Assembly (NCBI RefSeq): GCF_001898805.1 | Contig: NZ_MKVJ01000020.1 | Location: 56,447 to 120,446 of the forward strand | From: Leifsonia sp. 71-9 | GTDB lineage: Bacteria; Actinomycetota; Actinomycetes; Actinomycetales; Microbacteriaceae | Length of the DNA stretch: 64,000 nt | Direction of reading: 5' to 3' | Part shown: in pieces, positions 7,768 through 16,543 of the stretch | How positions within the stretch are numbered: the first letter of the stretch is position 1 | Layout of the letters: each line of letters begins with the position of its first letter | Position numbers and translations under genes: made by a program | Notes under the pieces: model-generated | Seen by the model: the letters and a program-made list of their open reading frames with translations, nothing else | Databases searched by the model: none | What the model was told of the DNA's origin: nothing

Positions 7768-9303
7768 ATGACCACTCCCTCCTCCATCGCCGGCATCATC
7801 GCGGTCGTCGGCATCGTCGTCGCCGTCCTCGCGGTGTTCCTCTTCATCGCCAGCCGCATCCGGCGCGTGGCGCCGAACGAGGCGCTCGTCATCGTCGGCC
7901 GCGGCGCCGGACGTCCCTCGGCCGCCGCCACCGCGTCGGGCGAGCACGAAGGCGGCCAGCGCGTCGTCATCGGCGGCCGCGTCTTCATCTGGCCGATCCT
8001 GCAGCAGGGGTTCGCGATCTCGCTGGAGCAGCGCCAGATCGGCATCGTGGTGGAGGGCGTCGACAGCAACTTCATCAAGCTCGCGATCCAGGCGAGCGTC
8101 AACTTCAAGGTGTCGGGCACCCCGGAGGGTGTGCGCCGCGCCGCGCAGCGCTTCCTGTCGCAGCAGAACTCGCTCACCGAGATCATCCAGCAGTCGCTGG
8201 AGGGCTCGCTCCGCTCGATCATCGGCAACATGCCGGTGAAGGACATCATCTCGAACCGCAACGCCCTCTCGGAGGCCGTGGTCGAGGCGACGAAGGTCGA
8301 CCTGGCCGAGCAGGGCCTCCAGGTCGACCTCCTGAACATCTCGGACATCTCGACCCCGGGCACGAACTACCTCGCCGACCTCGGCCGCGCGGAGGCCGCG
8401 CTCGCCAAGCAGAACGCCGAGATCCGGGAGGTCGAGACCGCTCGCGCGAGCGAGTTCGCGCGCATCGACGCGGCCGAGCAGATCGCCGAGCGCCAGAAGG
8501 CGCTCAGCCTCAAGCAGGCGACGATCAAGGCCGAGACCGACCGTGCCAACGCCGAGGCGGAGGCCGCCGGTCAGCTCGCGCAGGCCGAGCAGCAGAAGCT
8601 CGTCGCCACCCAGGAGCGCGACGCCCTCGCCGAAAAGGCGAAGGTCGAGCAGGAGCGCCTCGACATCGAGGTGCGCAAGCCGGCCGAGGCCGACGCCTAC
8701 GCGACGGTCCAGCGCGCGCAGGCCGAGCGCGACGCGACCAACGCCGCCACCGAGGCCGACGCCTACAAGCGCCGCACGATCGCCGAGGCCAACAAGGTCG
8801 CCGCCGTGCAGGACGCCCAGGCCGCCGCCGAGTCCGTCCGCCTGGCCGGTGACGCGGAGCGCGACCGGCAGATCGCGCTCGCCGCCGGTGTGCGCGCCGA
8901 CGGCGAGGCGCGTGCCGCCGCGATCGAGGCCGAGGGTCTCGCCGAGGCGCGGGCGACGGACGCGAAGGCGGAGGCGCTGCGCAAGTTCGGCGAGGCCGGC
9001 CTCGCCTCCGAGATCATCGACCGCCTGCCCGAGATCACCCGCGCCGTCGCGGAGCCCCTGGCCAACATCGACAACCTCACGGTGATCAGCACCGACGGTG
9101 CGTCGGCGGTCACGAAGACGGTCGGCCAGGTCGTCAGCGAGGTGCCCAAGGTCGTGAAAGACCTGACCGGGCTCGACCTGGGCTCGATCCTCGGCTCCCT
9201 CGCGGGCGGTGCGCTCGGCGCCAACGCGCTGAGCGCCGCAGCGCCGGGCACCGCGACCCGGGTCGACCGGGGCGCGACGACGACGGCGACCGCGGGCGAG
9301 TAA
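7768..9303 (+). CDS. floT: Flotillin-like SPFH-domain protein
   Basis: 511 residues. An N-terminal membrane helix (about 8-28) is followed by an SPFH/band-7 domain (about 30-200: VAPNEALVIVGRG...FIKLAIQASVNFKVSG) and a long Ala/Glu/Arg coiled coil (about 205-420) with repeated EAEA, QAER and EADAY patterns, the flotillin signature. The C-terminal tail ends in Gly/Ala-rich sequence. Flotillins scaffold functional membrane microdomains and oligomerise through the coiled coil. The NfeD-like gene directly upstream supports this. An 11-bp inverted repeat ends the transcript. Confidence 0.92.
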   Translation: MTTPSSIAGIIAVVGIVVAVLAVFLFIASRIRRVAPNEALVIVGRGAGRPSAAATASGEHEGGQRVVIGGRVFIWPILQQGFAISLEQRQIGIVVEGVDSNFIKLAIQASVNFKVSGTPEGVRRAAQRFLSQQNSLTEIIQQSLEGSLRSIIGNMPVKDIISNRNALSEAVVEATKVDLAEQGLQVDLLNISDISTPGTNYLADLGRAEAALAKQNAEIREVETARASEFARIDAAEQIAERQKALSLKQATIKAETDRANAEAEAAGQLAQAEQQKLVATQERDALAEKAKVEQERLDIEVRKPAEADAYATVQRAQAERDATNAATEADAYKRRTIAEANKVAAVQDAQAAAESVRLAGDAERDRQIALAAGVRADGEARAAAIEAEGLAEARATDAKAEALRKFGEAGLASEIIDRLPEITRAVAEPLANIDNLTVISTDGASAVTKTVGQVVSEVPKVVKDLTGLDLGSILGSLAGGALGANALSAAAPGTATRVDRGATTTATAGE

Positions 9304-9316
9304 CGACGCACGGCAC

Positions 9317-9347
9317 GAAGGGCGGCGGGGACTACTCGCCGCCCTTC
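9317..9347. terminator. Convergent terminator after the flotillin gene
   Basis: Arms 9317-9327 and 9337-9347 (GAAGGGCGGCG / CGCCGCCCTTC) are perfectly complementary over 11 bp with a 9-nt loop. The hairpin lies between the flotillin stop and the stop of the convergent K+ channel gene and could serve both strands; no long T tract follows. Confidence 0.7.
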
Positions 9348-10051
9348 GGCGTCTCCCGCTCCTCGTCCTCGTCGCGGGGGAGGTCGAGGCGACGCTCCGG
9401 ATCCGCGGGCGGCTGGTGCCGGATGCGCTGGGTGCGCTCGTTCAGGTACGACACGATCGTCGCGCTCGCGGTGCCGACGATGGCGATGCCGCCGATCATC
9501 AGGACGACCGCGAGGATGCGTCCGGTGACCGTCACCGGGTAGTAGTCGCCGTAGCCGACCGTCGCCATCGTGACGCACGCCCACCACAGCGCGTCTCCGA
9601 AGCTGTGGATGTTCGCCCCCGGCGCGTAGCGCTCGGTCCGGAACACGGCCAGCGAGATCGTGTAGATGAACATGACGACCGCGCTGCCGGCGATGACGAG
9701 CACCCGGCGACGCAGGTGCGCCGCCGTGTCGCCGCGGAAGGCGTGGATCCGGCTGAGCCCGGTGAGCAGGCGGAACGGCCGCGCCATCGGCAGGAACACC
9801 GAGAGCAGGTCGACCTTGTTGCGCCGCACGAAGCGCGCCTTGTCGGCCGAGAGCAGCAGCCGGACGACGTAGTCGATCAGGAAGAACAGCCAGACCGCCC
9901 CCAGCACCGTCACGAGCAGCACGTGCAACCAGGTCGGCGGACGCTCGTCGAGGATGTCCCAGGTGTAGGCGATCAGGAAGGCGACGCTCGCCAGCACGCC
10001 GGGCCAGGCCGTCGCCCGTTCCCAGTGGTCGCGCCGGGCGTCGTCGCCCAC
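9332..10051 (-). CDS. Two-pore-type / voltage-sensor-like potassium channel
   Basis: 239 residues. Selectivity filter TVGYGD occurs at about 165 (ACVTMATVGYGDYYPVT), flanked by pore helices. Upstream are about four transmembrane helices; the segment around VRLLLSADKARFVRRNKVDLL and ARPFRLLTGLSRI carries spaced arginines like an S4 sensor, so the protein has a Kv-like S1-S6 layout. The charged C-terminal tail (RRLDLPRDEDEERETPKGG) is cytoplasmic. It starts four bases after the SDR gene and is likely co-transcribed with it. It should conduct K+ across the plasma membrane; gating is unknown. Confidence 0.88.
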   Translation of the reverse strand: MGDDARRDHWERATAWPGVLASVAFLIAYTWDILDERPPTWLHVLLVTVLGAVWLFFLIDYVVRLLLSADKARFVRRNKVDLLSVFLPMARPFRLLTGLSRIHAFRGDTAAHLRRRVLVIAGSAVVMFIYTISLAVFRTERYAPGANIHSFGDALWWACVTMATVGYGDYYPVTVTGRILAVVLMIGGIAIVGTASATIVSYLNERTQRIRHQPPADPERRLDLPRDEDEERETPKGGE

Positions 10052-10055
10052 GGTC

Positions 10056-10829
10056 TCAGTCCTTCACCCGGAGCGCGCCCTTGTGGAAGCGGTACGGCGC
10101 CGCCTGCGCGACCGGCTTGACGACGATGAGGTCGAGATCGACGTGCCGCGGGAGCTCGAGCGCGTGCACGATCGTCTCCGCGATGTCCTCCGCGGTCAGC
10201 GGCTCCGGCACGTCCTCGTAGACGGCGTCGCGCTTCTCCTGGTCGCCGCCGAAGCGGACCAGGGAGAACTCCTCGGTCGCGACCATGCCGGGGGCGACCT
10301 CCACCACCCGGATGGGCTCGCCGTTCAGCTCCAGCCGCAGCACCTCGGTCAGGGCGTGCTGGGCGAACTTCGCCGCGTTGTAGCCGCCGCCGCCCACGTA
10401 GGCCTGGTGGCCGGCGATGGAGGTGAGGTTCAGGATGTCGGCGTGCCCGGTCTCCGCCGCGCCCTCGCGCAGGAGGGGGAGCAGTGCGCTGACGACGCGC
10501 TTGGTGCCGAGGACGTTGATCTCGAACATCCACACCCAGTCGTCGACGCTGGACTCCTCGACGGAGGCGAGGCCGTGCGCGCCGCCGGCGTTGTTGACGA
10601 GGGCGTGGACGCCTCCCGTGGCCGCCAGGTGGTCGCGCAGCGCGTCGACGTCCTCCTGGCGCGTGAGGTCGGCGACGAACACCTCGGCGCCGGTCTCCTC
10701 CGCCAGCGCGCGCAGCCGGTCCTCGCGGCGGGCGACCCCGACCACGTCCCAGCCGCGCTCGCGGAAGAGGCGCACCGTCGCCGCCCCGATGCCCGAACTC
10801 GCTCCCGTCACGACCACACGTCTGCTCAT
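10056..10829 (-). CDS. Short-chain dehydrogenase/reductase (SDR)
   Basis: 257 residues from ATG 10829 (MSRRVVVTGASSGIG), five codons downstream of a longer possible start. The Rossmann motif TGASSGIG, the NNAG motif (LVNNAGG), the catalytic serine region (ILNLTSIAGH) and YNAAK are all present, so this is a classical SDR with NAD(P) cofactor. VVGVARREDR after beta-2 favours NADP. It resembles the YdfG/serine-3-dehydrogenase-like group; the substrate cannot be read from the sequence. The K+ channel gene follows after four bases. Confidence 0.9.
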   Translation of the reverse strand: MSRRVVVTGASSGIGAATVRLFRERGWDVVGVARREDRLRALAEETGAEVFVADLTRQEDVDALRDHLAATGGVHALVNNAGGAHGLASVEESSVDDWVWMFEINVLGTKRVVSALLPLLREGAAETGHADILNLTSIAGHQAYVGGGGYNAAKFAQHALTEVLRLELNGEPIRVVEVAPGMVATEEFSLVRFGGDQEKRDAVYEDVPEPLTAEDIAETIVHALELPRHVDLDLIVVKPVAQAAPYRFHKGALRVKD

Positions 10830-10868
10830 GGTCCCTATTCTCACGGGTTACGGCGTGTTTCGGGTGCG

Positions 10869-10898
10869 TTGCCCGTGCGCGAGGCGCACCTCTACCCT
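10869..10898 (+). promoter_or_regulatory. Predicted metY promoter
   Basis: TTGCCC (10869-10874) and TACCCT (10893-10898) are separated by 18 bases and would start transcription near 10905, giving a leader of about 50 bases to metY. The leader is too short for a SAM riboswitch. Confidence 0.45.
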
Positions 10899-10953
10899 GG
10901 TCTGGAGGCGGTGGCAGGGCCGCTCGTCGATTTCCACCCGAAGGAGCTACGCC

Positions 10954-12276
10954 ATGACCGACGCCGCCGACTGGCAGTTCGAGACCAAGCAGATCCACAC
11001 CGGTGCTGCGCCCGACCCCGTGACCAACGCGCGCGCCACGCCGATCTACCAGACCACCTCCTACGTCTTCAACAACGCGGAGCACGCCAAGAACCTCTTC
11101 GCTCTGGCGGAGTTCGGCAACATCTACACCCGCATCCAGAACCCGACCCAGGCCGTGGTCGAGGAGCGCGTCGCCGCGCTCGAAGGGGGCACCGGCGCCC
11201 TCCTCGTCGCCTCGGGCCAGGCGGCCGAGACCTTCGCCGTGCTCAACATCGCGCAGGCCGGCGACCACATCGTCTCGTCCAGCTCGATCTACGGCGGCAC
11301 GTACAACCTCTTCAAGTACACCCTCGCGAAGCTCGGCATCGAGACCACGTTCGTCGAGAACCAGGACGACGCCGAGGAGTGGCGCCGCGCGGTCCGCCCG
11401 AACACCAAGCTCTTCTTCGCCGAGACCATCGGCAACCCGAAGATCAACATCCTCGACATCGCGCTCGTCGCCGACGTCGCGCACGAGGCGGGCGTTCCGC
11501 TGATCGTCGACAACACGATCGCGACCCCGTACCTCATCCGCCCGTTCGAGCACGGCGCCGACATCGTCGTGCACTCGGCCACCAAGTTCCTCGGCGGACA
11601 CGGCACCGTCATCGGCGGCATCGTCGTCGACGGCGGCAGCTTCGAGTGGTCGAAGAACGTCGAGAAGTTCCCGGGCCTCACCGAGCCGGACCCGTCGTAC
11701 CACGGCGCCAGCTACACCGCCGCGGTGGGCGACGGCCTCGCCTACATCATCAAGGCGCGCGTGCAGCTGCTCCGCGACCTCGGCTCGGCGATCGCCCCGG
11801 CCAGCGCCTGGCAGCTCATCCAGGGCATCGAGACCCTCTCGCTGCGTGTCGAGCGCCACGTGCAGAACGCGCAGGAGATCGCGGAGTTCCTCGAGAACCA
11901 CCCCGACGTCGCCACGGTCAACTACTCCGGCCTGCCGACCAGCCCGTGGTACGCCGCCGCGAACAAGTACGCCCCCAAGGGCGTCGGCGCGGTGCTCTCG
12001 TTCGAGCTCAAGGGCGGCGTCGACGCCGGCCGCGCGCTCGTCGACAACCTGGCGCTGTTCAGCCACCTCGCCAACATCGGCGACGTGCGTAGCCTCGTCA
12101 TCCACCCGGCGTCGACCACGCACTCCCAGCTGACCCCGGAGCAGCAGCTCACCGCGGGCGTCACCCCGGGTCTGGTGCGCCTCTCGGTCGGCCTCGAGAA
12201 CATCGACGACCTGAAGGCGGACCTGTCGGCCGGCCTGGCCGCCGCCCGTTCGGTCGCCGAGGCCGCGCGCGCGTAG
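10954..12276 (+). CDS. metY: O-acetylhomoserine sulfhydrylase
   Basis: 440 residues, a Cys/Met-metabolism PLP enzyme. It converts O-acetylhomoserine and sulfide to homocysteine, using the product of MetX (5924-7129). The PLP lysine lies in HSATKFLGGHG (about residue 209). The N-terminal FETKQIHTGAAPDPVTNARA and ATPIYQTTSYVF and the length of about 440 (longer than cystathionine gamma-synthases) are typical of MetY. AAGGAG at 10941-10946 gives a good ribosome-binding site seven bases before ATG 10954. It ends at a strong terminator shared with the convergent MFS gene. Confidence 0.95.
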   Translation: MTDAADWQFETKQIHTGAAPDPVTNARATPIYQTTSYVFNNAEHAKNLFALAEFGNIYTRIQNPTQAVVEERVAALEGGTGALLVASGQAAETFAVLNIAQAGDHIVSSSSIYGGTYNLFKYTLAKLGIETTFVENQDDAEEWRRAVRPNTKLFFAETIGNPKINILDIALVADVAHEAGVPLIVDNTIATPYLIRPFEHGADIVVHSATKFLGGHGTVIGGIVVDGGSFEWSKNVEKFPGLTEPDPSYHGASYTAAVGDGLAYIIKARVQLLRDLGSAIAPASAWQLIQGIETLSLRVERHVQNAQEIAEFLENHPDVATVNYSGLPTSPWYAAANKYAPKGVGAVLSFELKGGVDAGRALVDNLALFSHLANIGDVRSLVIHPASTTHSQLTPEQQLTAGVTPGLVRLSVGLENIDDLKADLSAGLAAARSVAEAARA

Positions 12277-12297
12277 CCTCCCGCCCCACCACGTGAC

Positions 12298-12340
12298 GAG
12301 CCGTCGCGGGATCCGGAACCTCCGGAGCCCGCGGCGGCTC
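12298..12340. terminator. Bidirectional terminator between metY and MFS gene
   Basis: Arms 12298-12310 and 12328-12340 pair over 13 bp with one G-T wobble; the 17-nt loop itself contains a CCGG...CCGG stem. It lies between the stops of two convergent genes. Confidence 0.8.
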
Positions 12341-12348
12341 CTCCGCGT

Positions 12349-13809
12349 TCAGAGGGTGGGCTGCTCCGCGTCGGCGAACGCCAGCTTGGGCACGAAGAAC
12401 AGCAGGACGGCCGCGACCAGGGCGCCGAGCCCGCAGATCGTCCAGACGAGCATGTAGCCGAACAGACTCGCGGCCGTCGCGGTGACGGTGGCCGCCCCGG
12501 TCAGGAGCACCACGCCGAACACGGCGGAGGCGAACGAGCCGCCGATGGTCTTCGTGGTGTTCGTCATGGCGGTGGCGACGCCGGTCTGGCCGCGTGGCGC
12601 CGCTGCCGCTGCGGCGGCCGGCAGCGCTCCGACCAGCGCTCCGGAGCCGATGCCTGCGATCGCCATGTTGGTGAACACCTGCCAGGTCTCCAGGTGGAAC
12701 GGCAGGAAGAGCAGGTAGCCGATCGCGACCAGGAACGACGCCACGATGAGGGTGACGCGCGGGGTCAGCCACGACGAGACCAGCGGGAACAGCACGGCGC
12801 CGACGATCATCGAGATCAGATACGCGCCGATCAGGATGCTGCGCTGGCCCGCCGAGAGGCCGAGACCGTAGCCGTTCACCGGGTCGGTGCCGGCGTAGGT
12901 GCTGAGCGGCGCCTGAGCGCCCAGGAGGCTGATCCCGACGAGTCCCGCGGTGAGCTGGATCGGCCACATGTTCGGCCGGCGCAGCACGCGGAGGTCGATC
13001 GCCGGGTCGGACTGCTTCAGCTCCCATTTGCCGAAGGGGATGAAGGCGAGGATGCCGGCGGCGATGAGCACCCACACCCACCACGTGCCGACGCCGTTGA
13101 TCCGCAGGAAGGTGAGCCCCGAGGTGATGAGCAGCAGTCCGAGGGTGAGCAGGAGGAAGCCGATGCCGTCGAGCCTGCGGTCGGGGGTCGGCTCCGACTC
13201 CGGGACGCCGAACAGGATGGCGAAGAACACGAGGGTCACGGCGATCGCCGGGATCATCAGGGTGATGGTGAGGTTCTGGCCGACGGCCTCGAACAGCAGC
13301 CCGGCGCCGATCGCGCCGAGGATCGCGCCGAGCTCCAGGGCGACGACGAGCAGGCCGGCGGCGCGGCGGGTCTGCGACGCGCCCGTCCCGCTGCGGCGGC
13401 CGCGGTCGAAGATCAACGCCACCTCCAGCGGCAGCCAGACGACGTAGAAGCCCTGCAGGGCGAACGCGATGAGGAACATCGTGAAGTTGCCCGAGAACGC
13501 CAGCGCCCACGTCGCCAGGGCCGTGATGACCGTCGCGATGAGCAGGATGCGCTTGTGGCCGAACATGTCGCCCAGCTTCGCCAGCGGCGGCACGACCAGG
13601 GCGGAGAGCAGCAGCTGCGCGGCCTCGAACCAGTTGTAGTCGGCGTCGTGGATGCCCAGATGCTTGACCGTGTCCGAGATCAGGGGCACGTAGTAGCCCT
13701 GGAGGATTCCGCTCGTGAGCTCGACGACGGCGAGCCACCCGATCAGGCCGGCGGTGACGCCGATCGCGACAGCGGCCCGGCGGGGAGCGACGGTCTTCTC
13801 TGAGGTCAT
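12349..13809 (-). CDS. MFS transporter (DHA2-like, 14-TM)
   Basis: 486 residues from ATG 13809. About 14 hydrophobic segments; the loop GDMFGHKRILLI after helix 2 is the MFS motif A (G-D-x-x-G-R/H-K-R) and ALELGAILGAIGAGLLF is a motif C-like antiporter segment. The C-terminal half contains an unusual poly-alanine run (LPAAAAAAAPRGQTG) in a loop. Likely a drug or metabolite efflux pump; substrate unknown. TAGCAT (13815-13820) five bases before the ATG suggests a leaderless transcript. Divergent from the phosphoribosyltransferase gene. Confidence 0.85.
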   Translation of the reverse strand: MTSEKTVAPRRAAVAIGVTAGLIGWLAVVELTSGILQGYYVPLISDTVKHLGIHDADYNWFEAAQLLLSALVVPPLAKLGDMFGHKRILLIATVITALATWALAFSGNFTMFLIAFALQGFYVVWLPLEVALIFDRGRRSGTGASQTRRAAGLLVVALELGAILGAIGAGLLFEAVGQNLTITLMIPAIAVTLVFFAILFGVPESEPTPDRRLDGIGFLLLTLGLLLITSGLTFLRINGVGTWWVWVLIAAGILAFIPFGKWELKQSDPAIDLRVLRRPNMWPIQLTAGLVGISLLGAQAPLSTYAGTDPVNGYGLGLSAGQRSILIGAYLISMIVGAVLFPLVSSWLTPRVTLIVASFLVAIGYLLFLPFHLETWQVFTNMAIAGIGSGALVGALPAAAAAAAPRGQTGVATAMTNTTKTIGGSFASAVFGVVLLTGAATVTATAASLFGYMLVWTICGLGALVAAVLLFFVPKLAFADAEQPTL

Positions 13810-13850
13810 GCTGGATGCTAGCACCGGTCGGAGGCGGGTAACGTAGGGGG

Positions 13851-14369
13851 GTGGCCAGCGAACTCGACGACTCAGGTACAGGTGTTCTCGCAGAGACGGA
13901 ACGGGAAGTGCTGGGCTGGTTGGAGTTCGGCGACGCCGCCCGCCATCTCGCGGGCGAGGTGCTGGAGTCCGGGTTCGAGCCCGACATGGTCATCGCGATC
14001 GCGCGGGGCGGCCTCCTGCTCGCCGGCGCCGTCTCGTACGCCCTGGGCATCAAGGCCTGCGGTGCGCTGAACGTCGAGTTCTACACGGGCGTCGACGAGC
14101 GCCTCCCGGAGCCCGTGGTGCTGCCGCCCATGCTGGATTCCTCCGCTCTCGACGCCAAGCGGGTCCTGCTCGTCGACGACGTGTCCGACTCCGGCCGCAC
14201 CCTCGCCATGGTCGTCGACCTGATCTCCGCCTCGGGCGCCGACGTGCGCACCGTATGCCTCTACTCCAAGCCGCGCACCGTGCTCGAGCCCGACTTCGTC
14301 TGGCGCCGCACGGACCGCTGGATCACCTTCCCCTGGTCGGCCCTGCCGCCGGTCACCGCGGCGCACTGA
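13851..14369 (+). CDS. Phosphoribosyltransferase-domain protein
   Basis: 172 residues with a type I PRTase fold. The PRPP-binding motif [14 protein letters not shown] lies at about 104-117, and the preceding [20 protein letters not shown] is the pyrophosphate-binding loop region. It resembles the xanthine/hypoxanthine-like PRTases (Gpt/HGPRT-like) of actinobacteria; the substrate base is not certain. TAACGT (13839-13844) is six bases before GTG 13851, a leaderless arrangement. ung follows after eight bases, so the two are probably co-transcribed. Confidence 0.85.
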   Translation: MASELDDSGTGVLAETEREVLGWLEFGDAARHLAGEVLESGFEPDMVIAIARGGLLLAGAVSYALGIKACGALNVEFYTGVDERLPEPVVLPPMLDSSALDAKRVLLVDDVSDSGRTLAMVVDLISASGADVRTVCLYSKPRTVLEPDFVWRRTDRWITFPWSALPPVTAAH

Positions 14370-14377
14370 CCGCAGCC

Positions 14378-15070
14378 GTGGCGAAGTCGCTCGCCGAGCT
14401 GGCCGCCGACGGCTCGATGGATCCGGGATGGGCGCACGCCCTCGAGCCCGTCGCCGACCGCATCGCCGCGATGGGGGAGTTCCTGCGCACCGAGGTGGCG
14501 GCCGGGCGCCCCTATCTCCCGGCCGGGCCGGACGTGCTCCGTGCGTTCCGGGCGCCGCTCGCCGACGTGCGCGTGCTCATCGTCGGCCAGGACCCGTATC
14601 CGACGCCCGGCCATCCCATCGGCCTGTCCTTCGCGGTCGAGCGGCACGTGCGGCCCGTGCCGCGCAGCCTCCAGAACATCTACCGCGAACTGCGGGACGA
14701 CCTCGGCGTCACCCCTCCCGCCCACGGCGATCTCAGCGCGTGGGCGGACAACGGCGTGATGCTGCTCAACCGGGTGCTCACCGTGCGTCCCGGCGCTCCC
14801 GCCTCGCACCGCGGGGCCGGCTGGGAGGCGGTCACCGAACACGCCATCCGCAGCCTCGTCGCGCGCGACCAGCCGTTCGTCTCCATCCTGTGGGGGAGGG
14901 ACGCCTCGACGCTGAAGCCGCTGCTCGGCGACAACCCGGCGATCGAGTCGCCGCACCCGAGCCCGCTGTCGGCCTCGCGCGGGTTCTTCGGGTCCCGTCC
15001 GTTCTCTCGGACGAACGCGCTGCTCGAGGAGCGCGGCCTCGCGCCGGTGGACTGGTCGCTCGAACCGTAA
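14378..15070 (+). CDS. ung: Uracil-DNA glycosylase (family 1)
   Basis: 230 residues. Removes uracil from DNA in base-excision repair. Family 1 motifs are complete: the water-activating loop [16 protein letters not shown] (catalytic Asp), the uracil-recognition segment [10 protein letters not shown] and the Leu loop [13 protein letters not shown] with the catalytic His. GTG 14378 gives [18 protein letters not shown], the N-terminus expected for actinobacterial Ung; an internal ATG 14417 would cut it. It is eight bases after the phosphoribosyltransferase stop. Confidence 0.95.
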   Translation: MAKSLAELAADGSMDPGWAHALEPVADRIAAMGEFLRTEVAAGRPYLPAGPDVLRAFRAPLADVRVLIVGQDPYPTPGHPIGLSFAVERHVRPVPRSLQNIYRELRDDLGVTPPAHGDLSAWADNGVMLLNRVLTVRPGAPASHRGAGWEAVTEHAIRSLVARDQPFVSILWGRDASTLKPLLGDNPAIESPHPSPLSASRGFFGSRPFSRTNALLEERGLAPVDWSLEP

Positions 15071-15105
15071 CGTGCCCGCAATGTGGGCGACGTAGGCTTG
15101 TCGTC

Positions 15106-15684
15106 GTGCTGGAAGAGGAATACGAGACGCGCCGTGAGCTGCCGCGTCACCTGCGCAAGCCGCCGGCGGCCGAGCCCGCCTTCGAGTACGCGCTGCGCGA
15201 GGCGCGCCCGGAGGACCTGCCGCACGTCCGCGAGATCTACAACCACTACGTGGCGAACAGCACGGTGACCTTCGACGAGGACGCCATGACGCTCCGCGAG
15301 TGGCGCAGCAAGTACGCGTACCTCCACAAGCTCGGGATGCCGTTCATCGTGGCCGAGTCGCCGAACGGCCAGATCCTCGGCTACGCCCTGGTCTCGCCGT
15401 GGAAGCAGAAGCGGGCGTACCGCTTCACCGTCGAGAACTCGATCTACCTCGGCGCCGCCTCCACAGGCAAGGGGCTCGGCCCTGTGCTGATGCAGGAGCT
15501 GATCGACCGGTCGAAGGCCGCCGGACTCAAGGAGATGATCGCCGTCATCGCCGACAAGGGCGCCGAGGCGTCGATCAAGATGCACGAGAACTTCGGCTTC
15601 GTCGAGATCGGCCGGATGGGTCGCGTCGGCTACAAGTTCGATCGCTGGCTCGGCACGGTGCTGCTGCAGAAGTCGCTCAAGTGA
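15106..15684 (+). CDS. GNAT-family N-acetyltransferase
   Basis: 192 residues. The segment ALREARPEDLPHVREIYNHYVANSTVTFDEDAM is characteristic of the phosphinothricin-acetyltransferase-like (Bar/PAT) branch of GNAT enzymes. The acetyl-CoA loop is STGKGLGPVLMQELI, slightly degenerate from the usual R/Q-x-x-G-x-G/A, and IAVIADKGAEASIKMHENFGFVEIGRMGRVGYKFDRWL is the typical C-terminal strand-helix region. An N-terminal extension of about 35 residues is acidic and basic. TAGGCT (15093-15098) seven bases before GTG 15106 suggests a leaderless mRNA. Natural substrate unknown. Confidence 0.85.
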   Translation: MLEEEYETRRELPRHLRKPPAAEPAFEYALREARPEDLPHVREIYNHYVANSTVTFDEDAMTLREWRSKYAYLHKLGMPFIVAESPNGQILGYALVSPWKQKRAYRFTVENSIYLGAASTGKGLGPVLMQELIDRSKAAGLKEMIAVIADKGAEASIKMHENFGFVEIGRMGRVGYKFDRWLGTVLLQKSLK

Positions 15685-15745
15685 CTCCCGCCCCCGGGCG
15701 CGTCGCGTCCGTGTGATGCGGCGGGCACGGGGCTAGGCTCGCGCT

Positions 15746-16294
15746 GTGAGCACAGTGACTTCCGGCACCGGCCAGGTCGCACCCGCCGCCCCCGCGACGC
15801 CCGCGAACCTCCCGCTGCGCAAGCGGCCGATCGACATCTTCTTCCTGGTGATCTTCTCGTTGTTCGTGGTCACCTGCATCATCAGCGACGCCATCCCGAC
15901 GCTCGGGATCCCGCAGACCGCCACGACGACGAACATCCTCGCCCAGTGGAACTACACGTACTCGTCGCAGTACGACCCGCTCTACCAGGCGGAGCCGCTG
16001 TGGCTGCGGTTCATCACCGGCACCAGTGCCTTCGTCTACCTGCCCTTCTACGTGCTGCTGATCGTCTGCCTCGTGAAGGGGTTCAACTGGATCCAGCTGT
16101 TCGCGGTGATCTACGCCACCATGATCATCAGCCTCACGGCCATCCCGATCTTCGGCGTCGAGTTCTTCGGCCCGGTGGGGGAGCGCACGCCGCACCCGAT
16201 CATCTTCCTGCTGTACAACGGGCCGTACGTGCTGGTCCCGCTCCTGCTGCTCATCCGGATGCGCAAGCCCCTGCCGTTCACGAGGAGGTTCTGA
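15746..16294 (+). CDS. EXPERA/emopamil-binding-like membrane protein
   Basis: 182 residues, four hydrophobic helices (about 28-50, 88-110, 115-135, 150-172) after a flexible Ala/Pro-rich N-terminus. RPIDIFFLVIFSLFVVTCIISDAIPTLG and the last helix TPHPIIFLLYNGPYVLVPLLLLIRM, with its N-x-P-Y, look like the EXPERA (TMEM97/emopamil-binding) fold, better known from eukaryotic sterol-related proteins. Function in bacteria is not established. TAGGCT (15734-15739) lies six bases before GTG 15746, predicting a leaderless mRNA. A 75-residue gene follows after one base. Confidence 0.65.
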   Translation: MSTVTSGTGQVAPAAPATPANLPLRKRPIDIFFLVIFSLFVVTCIISDAIPTLGIPQTATTTNILAQWNYTYSSQYDPLYQAEPLWLRFITGTSAFVYLPFYVLLIVCLVKGFNWIQLFAVIYATMIISLTAIPIFGVEFFGPVGERTPHPIIFLLYNGPYVLVPLLLLIRMRKPLPFTRRF

Positions 16295-16295
16295 G

Positions 16296-16523
16296 ATGCC
16301 CCTGCTGGAAGACCTAACCGTCTACGAGGACGGCGACGTGTACACGGTCTACGACCACACCCTCCTGGAGGGCGACGAGATCGGCCGCGGGCGCCTCCTC
16401 GGCGAGATCCGCGTGACGGCGGACGGCACGTACGAGCCGTCCGGCCTCGGGGCGGTCTACGACTTTGTCTCGCCGGCGGGGACGATCGACGACGCGCTGG
16501 CGGCCTTCGTCGGCTCGGCCTGA
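16296..16523 (+). CDS. Small hypothetical protein
   Basis: 75 residues, acidic, no membrane segment. The sequence (LTVYEDGDVYTVYDHTLLEGDEIGRGRLLGEIRVTADGTYEP) has a regular strand-turn character and may be a small beta domain. I do not recognise a family. Its ATG is one base after the TGA of the EXPERA-like gene, so it is translated from the same transcript. Codon use matches its neighbours, which supports a real gene. Confidence 0.65.
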   Translation: MPLLEDLTVYEDGDVYTVYDHTLLEGDEIGRGRLLGEIRVTADGTYEPSGLGAVYDFVSPAGTIDDALAAFVGSA

Positions 16524-16543
16524 CCGGCCGGTCGGCGCCGGAC

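Noticed and set aside
5909..10953. SAM riboswitch upstream of metX or metY
   Set aside because: The available leaders are about 50-115 bases and show no matching multi-helix architecture.
10083..12092. 669-codon plus-strand frame across SDR and metY
   Set aside because: Its translation is Arg/Ala-rich without domains and conflicts with two well-supported genes.
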